A stretch of DNA of 64,000 bases, taken from Lachnoanaerobaculum orale. GTDB taxonomy: Bacteria; Bacillota; Clostridia; Lachnospirales; Lachnospiraceae. How positions within the stretch are numbered: position 1 is the first letter of the stretch; the number at the start of each line of letters is the position of its first letter. The notes under the pieces are model-generated. The model worked only from the letters and a program-made list of their open reading frames with translations, was not told the origin of the DNA and did not search any database. Made by a program: the position numbers and the translations under genes. Of this stretch, positions 53,895 to 63,293 are shown in pieces. Location: NCBI RefSeq assembly GCF_003862485.1, contig NZ_RRCM01000002.1:156264-220263 (forward strand). Direction: 5' to 3'.

Positions 53895-54076
53895 AAAACC
53901 CAAAGTGACGGCTTTGCTTATTGACGCCTAGCAGAGCTAGGTGGGTTACCTCACCCTGATATCTGTCTTCTACCTATAGCAGCCTGACATCCAAACAGAG
54001 CTCTTTGGAATCCCATAAATCATAATGTAGGTTCAAAATTGGCAAAGTTATCGCTCACCCCAGGATTTTTATCTAT
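53895..54076 (-). ncRNA. ssrS: Candidate 6S RNA
   Basis: The 395-base gap before greA holds a stand-alone RNA gene of about 180 bases with a promoter and terminator but no open frame. Its ends pair: AAAATCC with GGGTTTT, GGTGA with TCAC, and CTTTGC with GCAAAG form a long bulged closing stem, as in 6S RNA. Inside, GAACCTACAT and GGGATTCC on one side and AGGCTGCT, AGAAGACAG, GGGTGAGG and CCTAGCTCTGCTAGG on the other match elements I recall from clostridial 6S RNAs. 6S RNA binds housekeeping RNA polymerase in slow growth. tmRNA, SRP and RNase P RNAs do not fit by size or motif. Confidence 0.68.
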
Positions 54077-54082
54077 ACTCAG

Positions 54083-54110
54083 ATTATAATACAAATTATA
54101 AATTTTTCAA
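54083..54110 (-). promoter_or_regulatory. Promoter of the candidate 6S RNA gene
   Basis: TTGAAA (54105-54110), 16-base spacer, perfect TATAAT (54083-54088). Transcription should begin near 54076. Confidence 0.8.
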
Positions 54111-54155
54111 TATATTTGACACTGTATTTTGAATTTTCTTTAAATTATTTGAAAC

Positions 54156-54196
54156 AAAAAGGGCCGGAAGCCATACTCAAAGTATTTCTTCCGACC
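54156..54196 (-). terminator. Terminator of the large MucBP surface protein gene
   Basis: GGtCGGAAG and ATACT pair with AGTAT and CTTCCGgCC; CTTTTTG follows on the minus strand. Confidence 0.85.
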
Positions 54197-54230
54197 GTAA
54201 AATCATAAATTGATAATTCTTCAGATTAAA

Positions 54231-57200
54231 TTATGATTTTTTCTTTTTGAAGATACATAATGCGGCCAATGCGCTTGAGATAAGCATCATCAGTCCGTAG
54301 ATAGGGGTCTTATCGTCATCCTGTGTCTTCGGAACCGATAAAGCCCTTCTTGTAGCGGATATCGAACTCTTAATATCTCTATTCAGATTTCCCTTATCCG
54401 GCTGCGGATTCTTATCCTGAGTATTAGGCTCATCAATAATAATCTGCGGCTTTTCTATTGTATTATTTGTATCCTGAACGGTAACGGTCTTTGTCGGTCT
54501 CACACCCAAGGTTCCGTCTGAAGAACCGCCGCCGCTCTTTCTTCCGTTAGATCCTGTAGCTATTGAAGGTGTTGCTATAGGTCTGTTAGGTCTTATTACC
54601 AGATCCTGTTCTCTTCCCGGTGTAATAATCTGACTTGGTGTAGCTATTCTACCCGGTGTAATAGGACTCGGTGTCAAAGGATTTATAGGTGTAACAGGGT
54701 TTATAGGGTTGATCGGATTTATAGGATTTATAGGGCTTGGTGCTATCGGTGTAGGTGTTACAGGCGGTACCGGTGTGATTACCACACTTGGGTCCTTTCT
54801 GTAAATATATGTAACCTCTGTTGTTCCGCTTGTGAACACACCTGTTTCACTTCCCTGTACCAGATATAGGCTGTATCCCGGTATGGTCTTTGCACCTGTT
54901 GTATACGGAAGTCCGAGCTTCCTTGTTCCGTCAAGTACTTCATCACTCTCTATAGGAAGTCCTGCAGTATTTACATAATGGGCTATTACGTTTCCTGCAT
55001 CTTTTCTGCGATATACATATGTCACAGTCTGAGTTGTGCTTGTAAATGTTCCGTTGGCATTACCTGGTACACTTACAAGGTCATAGTTGTCAAATGATTT
55101 TGAACTTGAGGTATAGTTATCACCTAATCTCTCGGTACCGTCAAGTACTTCAGGAGTATCAAGAGGTACATTTCCGTCTTCATCCACATGCTCTATTACA
55201 ACATTTCCGGCATCCTGACGCTTATAGATATAGTTCACTGTTATTGGGCTTACAGTGAATGTTCCGTTTGCGTTACTTGGCACTGTTATAAGAGTGTAGC
55301 CCGGAATGTTCTTAGGTGTTGTAGTATAAGGTAATCCTACATTATCCGTTCCCGTAATATTATCCGGTGTCTCAATCCTGTTTCCATGACTGTCAAGATA
55401 ATTTACTGTTACTCCGCCTGACTGCTTTCTCTTATAGAGATATGTTACACTTTGGCTTCCGTTTACAAATGTTCCTGTAGCGTTAGAAGGCACTGTAGCT
55501 ATCTCAAAGTCAGAGTAAGTCTCAGGGGTTGTGGTATAAGGCAATCCGAGCTTTCTTGTTCCGTCAAGCACTGTAGGCGTACTTAAGTCGCTGTTGTCAT
55601 ATACCGACTTGTGGTAAACCGTCACATCTCCGGCATCGTTTCTTCTGTAAACATAAGTTACAGTCTGCGGTCCCGGTACGAAGGTACCGTTTTCATTGCT
55701 CGGTACGCTTACCAATGTGTAGTTAGGTATTGTCTTTCTTGTAGTTGTATACGGAAGTCCGAGCTTACCTGTACCGCTTTGTGTCTCAGGTATATCTATC
55801 TGATTTCCGTCTTCATCTACATAGACGCTTGTAACATCTCCGGCAGGTTTTCTTCTGTACTCATAGATTACAGTCTGCGGTGTGCTTGAGAATGTACCGT
55901 TTTTGTTACTTGGCTGTGCTACCAATTCATAATCGGTAATATTCTTCTCCGTTGTAGTATAAGGAAGTCCGTGTTTTCCTGTTCCTCCAAGTACATCGTC
56001 ATTTGAAAGAGGTGTTCCTGTTCCATGTTCCACATACTTAACTGTTACATTTGCCGCGTCTTTTCTCTTGTAATAGTAATTAACTCTCTGAGTTCCGCTT
56101 GCAAAGGTTCCGTTTGCTGCAGGGCTTACAGATACAAAGTCAAAATCATTGATATTCTTTTGTACTGTTGTGAACGGAAGTCCGAGCTGACCTGTTCCGT
56201 CAATATTCTCTTGATTAGCTACAACTGCATTTGTACCTTGCTCAAGATAATTTACTACTACATTTCCGGCATCATTTCTTCTGTAATAGTATGTTACAGT
56301 CTGATTTCCGGTTGTAAAGGTTCCGTTTGCATTGCTCGGTACGCTTACCAATGTGTAGTTCGGAATATTGTGGTCTGTAGTTGTATATGGAGTTCCAAGC
56401 CTTCCGGTACCGCTCAATGTTACATCAGGTACCAACTGTGTTGTTGTACCGTCTATATAGTGATGTACTATAACATTTCCGGCATTCTTTCTCCTGTACT
56501 CATACACTACCGTTGTTGTTCCTGTCGCAGGATAGGTTCCTGTGTGGTTTGCAGGTGTCACTACAAGGTCATAGTCCGGTATAGTCTTCGGTGTAGTTGT
56601 ATATGTAAGTCCCGACTTGCCTGCTCCGCTCATTGTGGTAGGTGTATCAATAGGAGTATTGCTACCCTGCTCTACATATTTTACTACAATATCTCCTACA
56701 TCCTTTCTCTTGTAGTAGTAGTTGACTGTCTGTGTTCCGCTTGTAAACGTTCCGTTTGCTGCAGGACTTACAGATACAAAATCATAATCATTGATATTCT
56801 TTTGTACTGTTGTAAACGCGCTTCCAAGCTTATTAGTTCCGTCAAGTGTCTCCTGAGTTGCAAGTACCGCATTTGTTCCCTGCTCAAGATAATTTACCAC
56901 TACATTTCCTGCATTCTTTCTCTTGTAGTAGTAGTTGACTGTCTGTGTTCCGCTTGTAAACGTTCCGTTTGCTGCAGGACTTACAGATACAAAATCATAA
57001 TCATTGATATTCTTTTGTACTGTTGTAAACGCGCTTCCAAGCTTATTAGTTCCGTCAAGTGTCTCCTGAGTATCAAGCACAGTATTTGTTCCCTGCTCAA
57101 GATAATTTACCACTACATTTCCCGCATTCTTTCTTCTGTAATAATAGATTACAGTCTGAGGTGTACTTCCGTTTGTAACAGTCGTAGCACCTGTAGAACT

Positions 57201-58841
57201 TGGTGTTGTAGCTGAACTTGCTCCGCTTACGTCCACACTTACATACTCGTAGTTGGCTATATTTGCCTCCTCGTTGTTAAGGTTTTCGCTCTGTCCGAGT
57301 CTTCCGCTACCGTCTATTACAACAGCACTTGGAGAAGTTGATCCTGTAGGTGTAAACAACTCGGTTGTTGTTCCCACTTCATAGTGGTGTACTGTAATAT
57401 TTGCCGCATTCTTTCTTCTGTAGTAATAATTTACCACCTGATTTCCTGCAACATATGTCACAGTTGTAGCACCGTTTGCAGTATTAGGTGTACTTGCTCC
57501 CGCTGCTCCCGTCACATCTACATTCACATACTCGTAGTTGGCTATATCCGCAACTTTGTTTGTAATGTTTTCAGTTAATCCAAGCTTCTCGTTACCGTTA
57601 AAGTTCTGAGCACTTGGTGTGCCTCCCGGTGTAGGTGAATACAGCTGTGTGGTTGTTCCCACCTCATAGTGGTTGACTGTTATATTTCCCGCATTCTTTC
57701 GTCTGTAGTAGTATGTTACAGTCTGATCTCCTGTAGTAAAGGTTCCTGTAGCGTTTGTCGGTGCAGGTGTCACAAGCTCATAATCACTGAGTTCAGGTAC
57801 CGAAGTTCTGTCACTTGTTGTATAAGGAAGTCCCAGCTTACCCGTTCCGTCAAGTTCTTCAGGTGAAGGTGATGTCTTTCCTGCCGGTGTATAAAGCTCT
57901 GTTGTAGTTCCCAACAAATAGTGATGTACCGTCACCTTTCCTGCATTCTTTCTTCTGTACTCATACACTACCGTTGTTGTTCCTGTTGCAGGATATGTTC
58001 CTGTATGGTTTGCAGGTGTCACTACAAGTTCATAGTCTGTTATGGTTTTCGGTGTAGTTGTATATGTGAGTCCCGACTTGCCTGCTCCGCTCATTGTGGT
58101 AGGTGTATCAAGAGGAGTATTTGTACCCTGTTCTACATATTTTACTACAACGTCTCCTACATCCTTTCTCTTGTAGTAGTAGTTGACTGTCTGAGTTCCG
58201 GTTGTAAATGTTCCGTTTGCTGCAGGACTTACAGATACAAAGTCATAATCATTGATATTCTTTTGTACCGTTGTAAACGCGGTTCCAAGCTTATTTGTTC
58301 CGTCAAGTGTTTCCTGAGTTGCAAGTACCGTATTTGTTCCCTGCTCAAGATAATTTACCACTACATTTCCTGCATTCTTTCTCTTGTAGTAGTAGTTGAC
58401 TGTCTGGGTTCCTGTTGTAAAGGTTCCGTTTGCTGCAGGACTTACAGTTACAAAATCATAATCATTGACATTCTTTTGTACTGTTGTAAATGCGCTTCCA
58501 AGCTTATTAGTTCCGTCAAGTGTCTCCTGAGTTGCAAGTACCGTATTTGTTCCCTGCTCGAGATAATTTACCACTACATTTCCTGCATTCTTTCTTCTGT
58601 AGTAGTAATTTATCACCTGATTTCCTGCAATATATGTAACAGTTGTAGCACCGTCTGCAGTATTAGGTGTACTTGCTCCCGTTGCTCCGGTTACATCTAC
58701 ATTCACATACTCGTAGTTGGCTATATCCGCAACTTTGTTTGTAATGTTTTCACTTAATCCAAGCTTCTCATTACCGTTAAAGTTTTGAGCACTTGGTGTG
58801 CCTCCCGGTGTAGGTGAATACAGCTGTGTGGTTGTTCCCAC
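54231..58841 (-). CDS. MucBP-repeat surface protein, C-terminal part after an in-frame stop
   Basis: The 3' part of one giant gene; its frame is continuous with that of the upstream part and is broken only by the TAA at 58956. This piece encodes 18 MucBP-like repeats of 70-95 residues (pattern NVVVNYLEQ...GTFTTGTQTVNYYYKRK), a proline-rich wall-spanning region with NPINPINPINPV, and a sorting end: SVPKTQDD, a hydrophobic helix (YGLMMLISSALAALCIF) and KKKKS. The first ATG, at 58841, has no signal peptide and no clear ribosome site, so this part is probably not made, or not exported, on its own. MucBP repeats bind mucin in lactic bacteria. Strong terminator behind. Confidence 0.8.
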   Translation of the reverse strand: MGTTTQLYSPTPGGTPSAQNFNGNEKLGLSENITNKVADIANYEYVNVDVTGATGASTPNTADGATTVTYIAGNQVINYYYRRKNAGNVVVNYLEQGTNTVLATQETLDGTNKLGSAFTTVQKNVNDYDFVTVSPAANGTFTTGTQTVNYYYKRKNAGNVVVNYLEQGTNTVLATQETLDGTNKLGTAFTTVQKNINDYDFVSVSPAANGTFTTGTQTVNYYYKRKDVGDVVVKYVEQGTNTPLDTPTTMSGAGKSGLTYTTTPKTITDYELVVTPANHTGTYPATGTTTVVYEYRRKNAGKVTVHHYLLGTTTELYTPAGKTSPSPEELDGTGKLGLPYTTSDRTSVPELSDYELVTPAPTNATGTFTTGDQTVTYYYRRKNAGNITVNHYEVGTTTQLYSPTPGGTPSAQNFNGNEKLGLTENITNKVADIANYEYVNVDVTGAAGASTPNTANGATTVTYVAGNQVVNYYYRRKNAANITVHHYEVGTTTELFTPTGSTSPSAVVIDGSGRLGQSENLNNEEANIANYEYVSVDVSGASSATTPSSTGATTVTNGSTPQTVIYYYRRKNAGNVVVNYLEQGTNTVLDTQETLDGTNKLGSAFTTVQKNINDYDFVSVSPAANGTFTSGTQTVNYYYKRKNAGNVVVNYLEQGTNAVLATQETLDGTNKLGSAFTTVQKNINDYDFVSVSPAANGTFTSGTQTVNYYYKRKDVGDIVVKYVEQGSNTPIDTPTTMSGAGKSGLTYTTTPKTIPDYDLVVTPANHTGTYPATGTTTVVYEYRRKNAGNVIVHHYIDGTTTQLVPDVTLSGTGRLGTPYTTTDHNIPNYTLVSVPSNANGTFTTGNQTVTYYYRRNDAGNVVVNYLEQGTNAVVANQENIDGTGQLGLPFTTVQKNINDFDFVSVSPAANGTFASGTQRVNYYYKRKDAANVTVKYVEHGTGTPLSNDDVLGGTGKHGLPYTTTEKNITDYELVAQPSNKNGTFSSTPQTVIYEYRRKPAGDVTSVYVDEDGNQIDIPETQSGTGKLGLPYTTTRKTIPNYTLVSVPSNENGTFVPGPQTVTYVYRRNDAGDVTVYHKSVYDNSDLSTPTVLDGTRKLGLPYTTTPETYSDFEIATVPSNATGTFVNGSQSVTYLYKRKQSGGVTVNYLDSHGNRIETPDNITGTDNVGLPYTTTPKNIPGYTLITVPSNANGTFTVSPITVNYIYKRQDAGNVVIEHVDEDGNVPLDTPEVLDGTERLGDNYTSSSKSFDNYDLVSVPGNANGTFTSTTQTVTYVYRRKDAGNVIAHYVNTAGLPIESDEVLDGTRKLGLPYTTGAKTIPGYSLYLVQGSETGVFTSGTTEVTYIYRKDPSVVITPVPPVTPTPIAPSPINPINPINPINPVTPINPLTPSPITPGRIATPSQIITPGREQDLVIRPNRPIATPSIATGSNGRKSGGGSSDGTLGVRPTKTVTVQDTNNTIEKPQIIIDEPNTQDKNPQPDKGNLNRDIKSSISATRRALSVPKTQDDDKTPIYGLMMLISSALAALCIFKKKKS

Positions 58842-59846
58842 TTCATAGTGGTTGACTGTTATATTTCCCGCATTCTTTCGTCTGTAGTAGTATGTTACAG
58901 TCTGTTCTCCGCTTTGGAATGTTCCTGTAGCATTTGTAGGTGCAGGTGTTACAAGTTAATAATTGCTTAGTGCAGGATCCGATGTCTTATCGGTAGTAGT
59001 ATAAGGAAGTCCCAGCTTACCCGTTCCGTCAAGTTCCTCAGGTGAAGGTGAAGTCTTTCCTGCCGGTGTGTAAAGCTCTGTTGTGGTTCCCAAAAGGTAG
59101 TGGTGTACCGTTACTTTTCCCGCATTCTTTCTCTTGTAATAATATGTAACTTCCTGTACTCCGGTCGTAAATGTTCCTGTAGCGTTTGTAGGTGCAGGTG
59201 TTGTAAGCTCAAAGTTTTGAATATCGGCTTCCCTGCTCTGTGTAGTATAAGGAAGTCCGAGCTTCTCGGTTCCGTCAAGCTCCTCAGGTGAAGGTGATGT
59301 CTTTCCTGCCGGTGTATAAAGCTCTGTCGTATGTCCTACTTCATAGTGATGTACTATTACCTTTCCCGCATTCTTTCGCTTGTAGTAATAATTCACCGTC
59401 TGCTCTCCTGTAGTAAAGGTTCCTGTAGCGTTTGTAGGCCCCGGTGTTACAAGTTCATAATTGCTGAGTGCAGGGTCCGATGCTTTATCGGTAGTAACAT
59501 ATGGAAGACCGAGCTTATTTGTTCCGTCAAGTTCCTCAGGTGAAGGTGATGTCTTTCCTGCCGGTGTATAAAGCTCTGTTGTGGTTCCCACAAGATAGTG
59601 GTGTACCGTTACTTTTCCCGCATTCTTTCTCTTGTACTTATAGACTACAGTGGTATCTGTGGTCGCATAAGTTCCTGTCGCATTGGTCGGAAGTTGTGTT
59701 GTATCAACTTCGTAGTTCGGGTCTGTTGTAATCGGTGCTGTAGTATAAGGAGTTCCCACACCTGCAGTTGTAGTCACTTCAGGTACAAGTGGATTGTTGT
59801 CATCTTCCTTAATATGCTGCACTTTCAAGTTTGAAACATTGTTCTT
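54795..59846 (-). repeat. Array of 22 MucBP-like repeats
   Basis: I count 22 units, each ending in Y-x-Y-[KR]-R-[KN] followed by [ND]-x-G-x-[VI]. At least five subtypes occur: D (HHYLLGTTTELYTPAGK), E (NHYEVGTTTQLYSPTPGG), B (NYLEQGTNTVLATQE), C (KYVEQGTNTPLDTPTT) and single degenerate units. Order shows a larger duplication: D-E-B-B-C (units 4-8) and D-E-E'-B-B-C (units 9-14). Two B units around 56708-56862 and 56921-57075 show no difference over about 155 bases at a 213-base period. Confidence 0.85.
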
Positions 59847-62800
59847 CAAACCGAGATTCTCAACAGCCTTATGTTTTACCTTGGTTAATGTAAGGTCTTT
59901 TTTTGCCCAAGTACTTGTCTGTCCGCTAAACATAGTTGAGTTGTCCGACTGTGTGGAGTCGAAGTCCTGTCCTATAGTGCTGCCTACACTTGGATTTGAG
60001 GCGATCATTGTATCGCTTGTAAGCATTTCCGCTACTACAGTGTAACCTCCGGCATTGGTAATCTTGTTTTTGAAAACATAATCACCGTTTGCATCGGTTG
60101 TAGTCTCTGCGATTACAGTGCCGTCCTTTATAAGTTTTACAGGTCTGTTTGCTATAAGCACATCTCCCGTATCATACTTTCCGTCATCATTGACATCATA
60201 GTATGCTTTTCCGGATACCTCATATTTGATGATTCCGACCTTTGAGTTGATGTTCTCGTTTGCACCGTCTATGTTGTTTCCATACCATGTGGCAATTGAG
60301 TTGTTACTTGTATCGTTCTCATCAAGGTTTGATGTATCAGGCATCTTTACTTTATAAGTAAAATACTGTCTGTCATCTCTTGACAGTTTCACTCCCGGAT
60401 TCATCTCGGCTTTGAACATGGTTACCTGACTCCAGTCGGTAATTGCCGACTCCGATACCCAGTTATTTGCCAAATTCTCAGGAAGTGTTCCCTTAGGTGT
60501 ATCTGTGGAATAGTACATTGTATATCCCGCAGGAGCCGTCACAGGTCCCTGCAATATGGTTGCAAACTTTGAACCTCGGTCTACATAGTTGCCTGCATAG
60601 TCCTTTACCACATTCTTATCTCCCACATACGGGAAGACATCAATGAAGTGTAGGTCCGATGCATCCGCTCCCGAGTTGTTGTATGCCATAATACGATACT
60701 GTACTATTTCATCTTTTTCAGCTTTCATCTTTGCACGATATGCACTGTCCGGCTCGGACTCAAGCTTTTCAAGCTTGTTTATGATTACGGACTGCGGAGG
60801 TACGAAGTTAAACTTCCACTCGATTCTTGAGAGTCTGTCTGTTGTACTTCCGTTTTCGTTGGAATCATAAATATCAAGATAATTTGTATTGTCTTTTGAA
60901 TATACGGTATGCGGATCCTTGCTTGTAGGCCTGTCTGTATTATTGCTCCAAGAAAGTATCGCCTCTACCTTATGTTCTCCCGGTGAAAGACTTGAATCAG
61001 GCTTAAAATTAACCTTTATGTTGTCTCTCTTAAATATTGACTGCTGTTGCTTCTTAAATGCAAAATTGTTTAAGTCAAATATATAAGCTTTCTTACCTGT
61101 ACCTGCGTAGTTTGCCACTTCGGTAGGATTTGCATCCAAATCAAAGTATGCATTGGCACCCACTGTGATACTCTCAAAGTTAAGCTCCGGATCTACCAGC
61201 ATAATAAGCTTGCCGTCTACAACATCTCTGTCCTGACTGAATATGAATGAATTGTCATAATTTACAGTCATCTCATACTGCATTGTATTTCCCGCATATG
61301 TAATACTTGATGAAGTACTTCCGTTAATAGTCTGACTGAGCTTATCAAGCTGCATATTTGCATACTCTTCACGCATGATATAAACAGCGTTTGAGCTTAT
61401 TGTGGTCCAAACACCATTTGAATATGACTGTACTTTACCTGTATTGGTCACATTTGTGGAGCTTGGATTCGGATTGGCCGCCATATTGTTTTTAAGTCTT
61501 GTAAACTCCGCATTTGTAAGCTTTGTTTCAAGTACAAGACCGATGGCATCCTGACCGTACTTGGATATCGTCACCTCATCATCAAATATGAGTTTAATAC
61601 TCTTATAATACTTCGGTGTCATAGAAATCGGCACCGTGTCGGCCTTCATCTGTGTAATATTATTTACAGTCTCAAAAGGTACATTTGCCTGTATAACTTC
61701 TTCACTTCCGTCATCATTGACACCGATCAGTTTATTTTGACTGATTTTTGCAAGATTTGCGGCATCAAAGAAGCCGTCCATTACACGTATACCGTAACCT
61801 GTAAATTCGGTCTTCTCCCAAGGCTCATCTATAATAGTGTTGATAATTGTTGTAGTATTTTGAGCTACTGTAGGTCCCCAATACTGTCCGCCTGTAATCA
61901 AATATTTATGTCTGTACTCAGGATCTACCGGTACGGAATAATTATATTTCAGGTGATACTTGGTTCCCTTTAATTTTTTTACATACTCGTACTCTCTGTA
62001 TACCTTACCGTTTCTTTCAGTGGTAGGGTCTGTAGTACCGTCATCATTTACAAGTATAGTTTTTACAGGAAAGTACTGTGTAGCCACTGTAGTGTTGGTA
62101 CCGTACTTCATTGTAATGGTTGTATCAAAGTATGGTAATGTTCTTGTAAAATCTTTGGTAACAGTATTGTCTGCTGCATTGTATGTCCAACCTGCATTGT
62201 TCGGTAAAGACGGATCCCATACCGAAGTGCCGGGCAAAGTGATGGTGACCCTTACAGGTCTCCTGTCTACACCTTCTGTAGGTCTGTTTGTAACTTCACC
62301 GTTGGTGAGATTCTTTTTACCGTTTTGTATAGTGAACTTTATATCACTTTGAAAATCAGGTGAAAACTTGGTATGTGTGGAATCCACATCACTGTCTACC
62401 AGAAATTCTTTAAAAAGATACATCCTCGGATTTGTTACACCGTTATCCGGTGCTTCAATACCTGCCACATAACCTGATTTTGTAAAATTCTCATCATCGC
62501 TTGTAAGTTCAACTCCGTCTTTGTCAAATAAAGCTGTCTTAATAGTAAACTGCTCTCCTGCTGCATTCCTTAAGTTCTTAAGTGTAGCACTGAACGGGAA
62601 TTTCTTAGGCGGACCTGCCGTCAAATTCTTATAGGTTACCTTAATCTTATAGTACTGTGCATCGGAACTGTCTATACTTACGCTCTGTATAAATTCCGCA
62701 GGCGATACATCCGACTGTGACGGCTGTTCAAATATATTCTTATCCAAATATATTATTGAATACGGCAGAGTATAACTGCCCACAGTTCCCGATATACCGG

Positions 62801-62963
62801 TCTGTATACTATAGGACTCTCTCTTACCTATAAGCGAAGAGCTCTGAGTTACCGAATATCCTATTGATGTTGTAACTTGACTACCTATACCTGTAGCATG
62901 TGCGTCGATAGGCACCGAGGTAAAGGTAAACACAATTGCCAATAAGAATGACAGTATTCTCAT
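58956..62963 (-). CDS. MucBP-repeat surface protein, N-terminal part ending at an in-frame stop
   Basis: About 1,335 residues. A signal peptide (MRILSFLLAIVFTFTSVPIDAHA) is followed by a long adhesin region with no sure family (to about residue 930), one SdrD B-like domain near 945-1060 (GKAYYDVNDDGKYDTGD), and 3.5 MucBP-like repeats. The fourth repeat stops after DPALSNY; sister repeats read SNYELVTP, so GAA has become TAA. The start is unsure: AAAGGAG at 62995-63001 stands seven bases before ATA at 62987, not before the ATG at 62963 given here. A GTG at 63047 has no ribosome site. If translated, the product would lack the wall anchor and be secreted. Confidence 0.8.
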   Translation of the reverse strand: MRILSFLLAIVFTFTSVPIDAHATGIGSQVTTSIGYSVTQSSSLIGKRESYSIQTGISGTVGSYTLPYSIIYLDKNIFEQPSQSDVSPAEFIQSVSIDSSDAQYYKIKVTYKNLTAGPPKKFPFSATLKNLRNAAGEQFTIKTALFDKDGVELTSDDENFTKSGYVAGIEAPDNGVTNPRMYLFKEFLVDSDVDSTHTKFSPDFQSDIKFTIQNGKKNLTNGEVTNRPTEGVDRRPVRVTITLPGTSVWDPSLPNNAGWTYNAADNTVTKDFTRTLPYFDTTITMKYGTNTTVATQYFPVKTILVNDDGTTDPTTERNGKVYREYEYVKKLKGTKYHLKYNYSVPVDPEYRHKYLITGGQYWGPTVAQNTTTIINTIIDEPWEKTEFTGYGIRVMDGFFDAANLAKISQNKLIGVNDDGSEEVIQANVPFETVNNITQMKADTVPISMTPKYYKSIKLIFDDEVTISKYGQDAIGLVLETKLTNAEFTRLKNNMAANPNPSSTNVTNTGKVQSYSNGVWTTISSNAVYIMREEYANMQLDKLSQTINGSTSSSITYAGNTMQYEMTVNYDNSFIFSQDRDVVDGKLIMLVDPELNFESITVGANAYFDLDANPTEVANYAGTGKKAYIFDLNNFAFKKQQQSIFKRDNIKVNFKPDSSLSPGEHKVEAILSWSNNTDRPTSKDPHTVYSKDNTNYLDIYDSNENGSTTDRLSRIEWKFNFVPPQSVIINKLEKLESEPDSAYRAKMKAEKDEIVQYRIMAYNNSGADASDLHFIDVFPYVGDKNVVKDYAGNYVDRGSKFATILQGPVTAPAGYTMYYSTDTPKGTLPENLANNWVSESAITDWSQVTMFKAEMNPGVKLSRDDRQYFTYKVKMPDTSNLDENDTSNNSIATWYGNNIDGANENINSKVGIIKYEVSGKAYYDVNDDGKYDTGDVLIANRPVKLIKDGTVIAETTTDANGDYVFKNKITNAGGYTVVAEMLTSDTMIASNPSVGSTIGQDFDSTQSDNSTMFSGQTSTWAKKDLTLTKVKHKAVENLGLKNNVSNLKVQHIKEDDNNPLVPEVTTTAGVGTPYTTAPITTDPNYEVDTTQLPTNATGTYATTDTTVVYKYKRKNAGKVTVHHYLVGTTTELYTPAGKTSPSPEELDGTNKLGLPYVTTDKASDPALSNYELVTPGPTNATGTFTTGEQTVNYYYKRKNAGKVIVHHYEVGHTTELYTPAGKTSPSPEELDGTEKLGLPYTTQSREADIQNFELTTPAPTNATGTFTTGVQEVTYYYKRKNAGKVTVHHYLLGTTTELYTPAGKTSPSPEELDGTGKLGLPYTTTDKTSDPALSNY

Positions 62964-63231
62964 TATATAATTTCTTGTTCTGTTTATAGTTGTTCTCCTT
63001 TCATAATAGATTTTATGATCTACCCTATAGCATATGGGCAGTATCACATTATTAAATATAGTAGGCGAAAAATATTTAACAATTCATTATTATACTTTGT
63101 ATCTTTATATAATTCTATTACTTTTAGTTTAAATCATAAAATTTCATAATAATCACAATGCAATAATAGTAATCATTCTTTATTTTGTGATTATATATAA
63201 AACATTAACATATTCTTTCATAAGGCAAAAT

Positions 63232-63268
63232 AAAAAGGTATGTAAACCGCCTGTTTGCATACCTTTTT
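63232..63268 (-). terminator. Terminator of luxS
   Basis: AAAAGGTATGcAAAC pairs with GTTTaCATACCTTTT, then TTTATTTTG. The remaining 180 bases to the MucBP gene hold a possible promoter (TTGTTA-16-TATATT near 63050-63090) and nothing else that I can see. Confidence 0.85.
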
Positions 63269-63293
63269 ACATTATTTATCTCTTTTTTTAATT

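Noticed and set aside
56025-57215. Long + strand open frame of 396 codons opposite the MucBP repeats, rich in Cys, Tyr and Ile
   Set aside because: It repeats with the same period as the MucBP array and has no ribosome site or fold-like composition; it is a shadow of the codon bias of the repeated gene. The same holds for the frame at 57921-58757.
54795-59846. Regular short-period repeats that might suggest a CRISPR array
   Set aside because: The period is about 213 bases or more, units are in frame and coding, and there are no unique spacers or cas genes.
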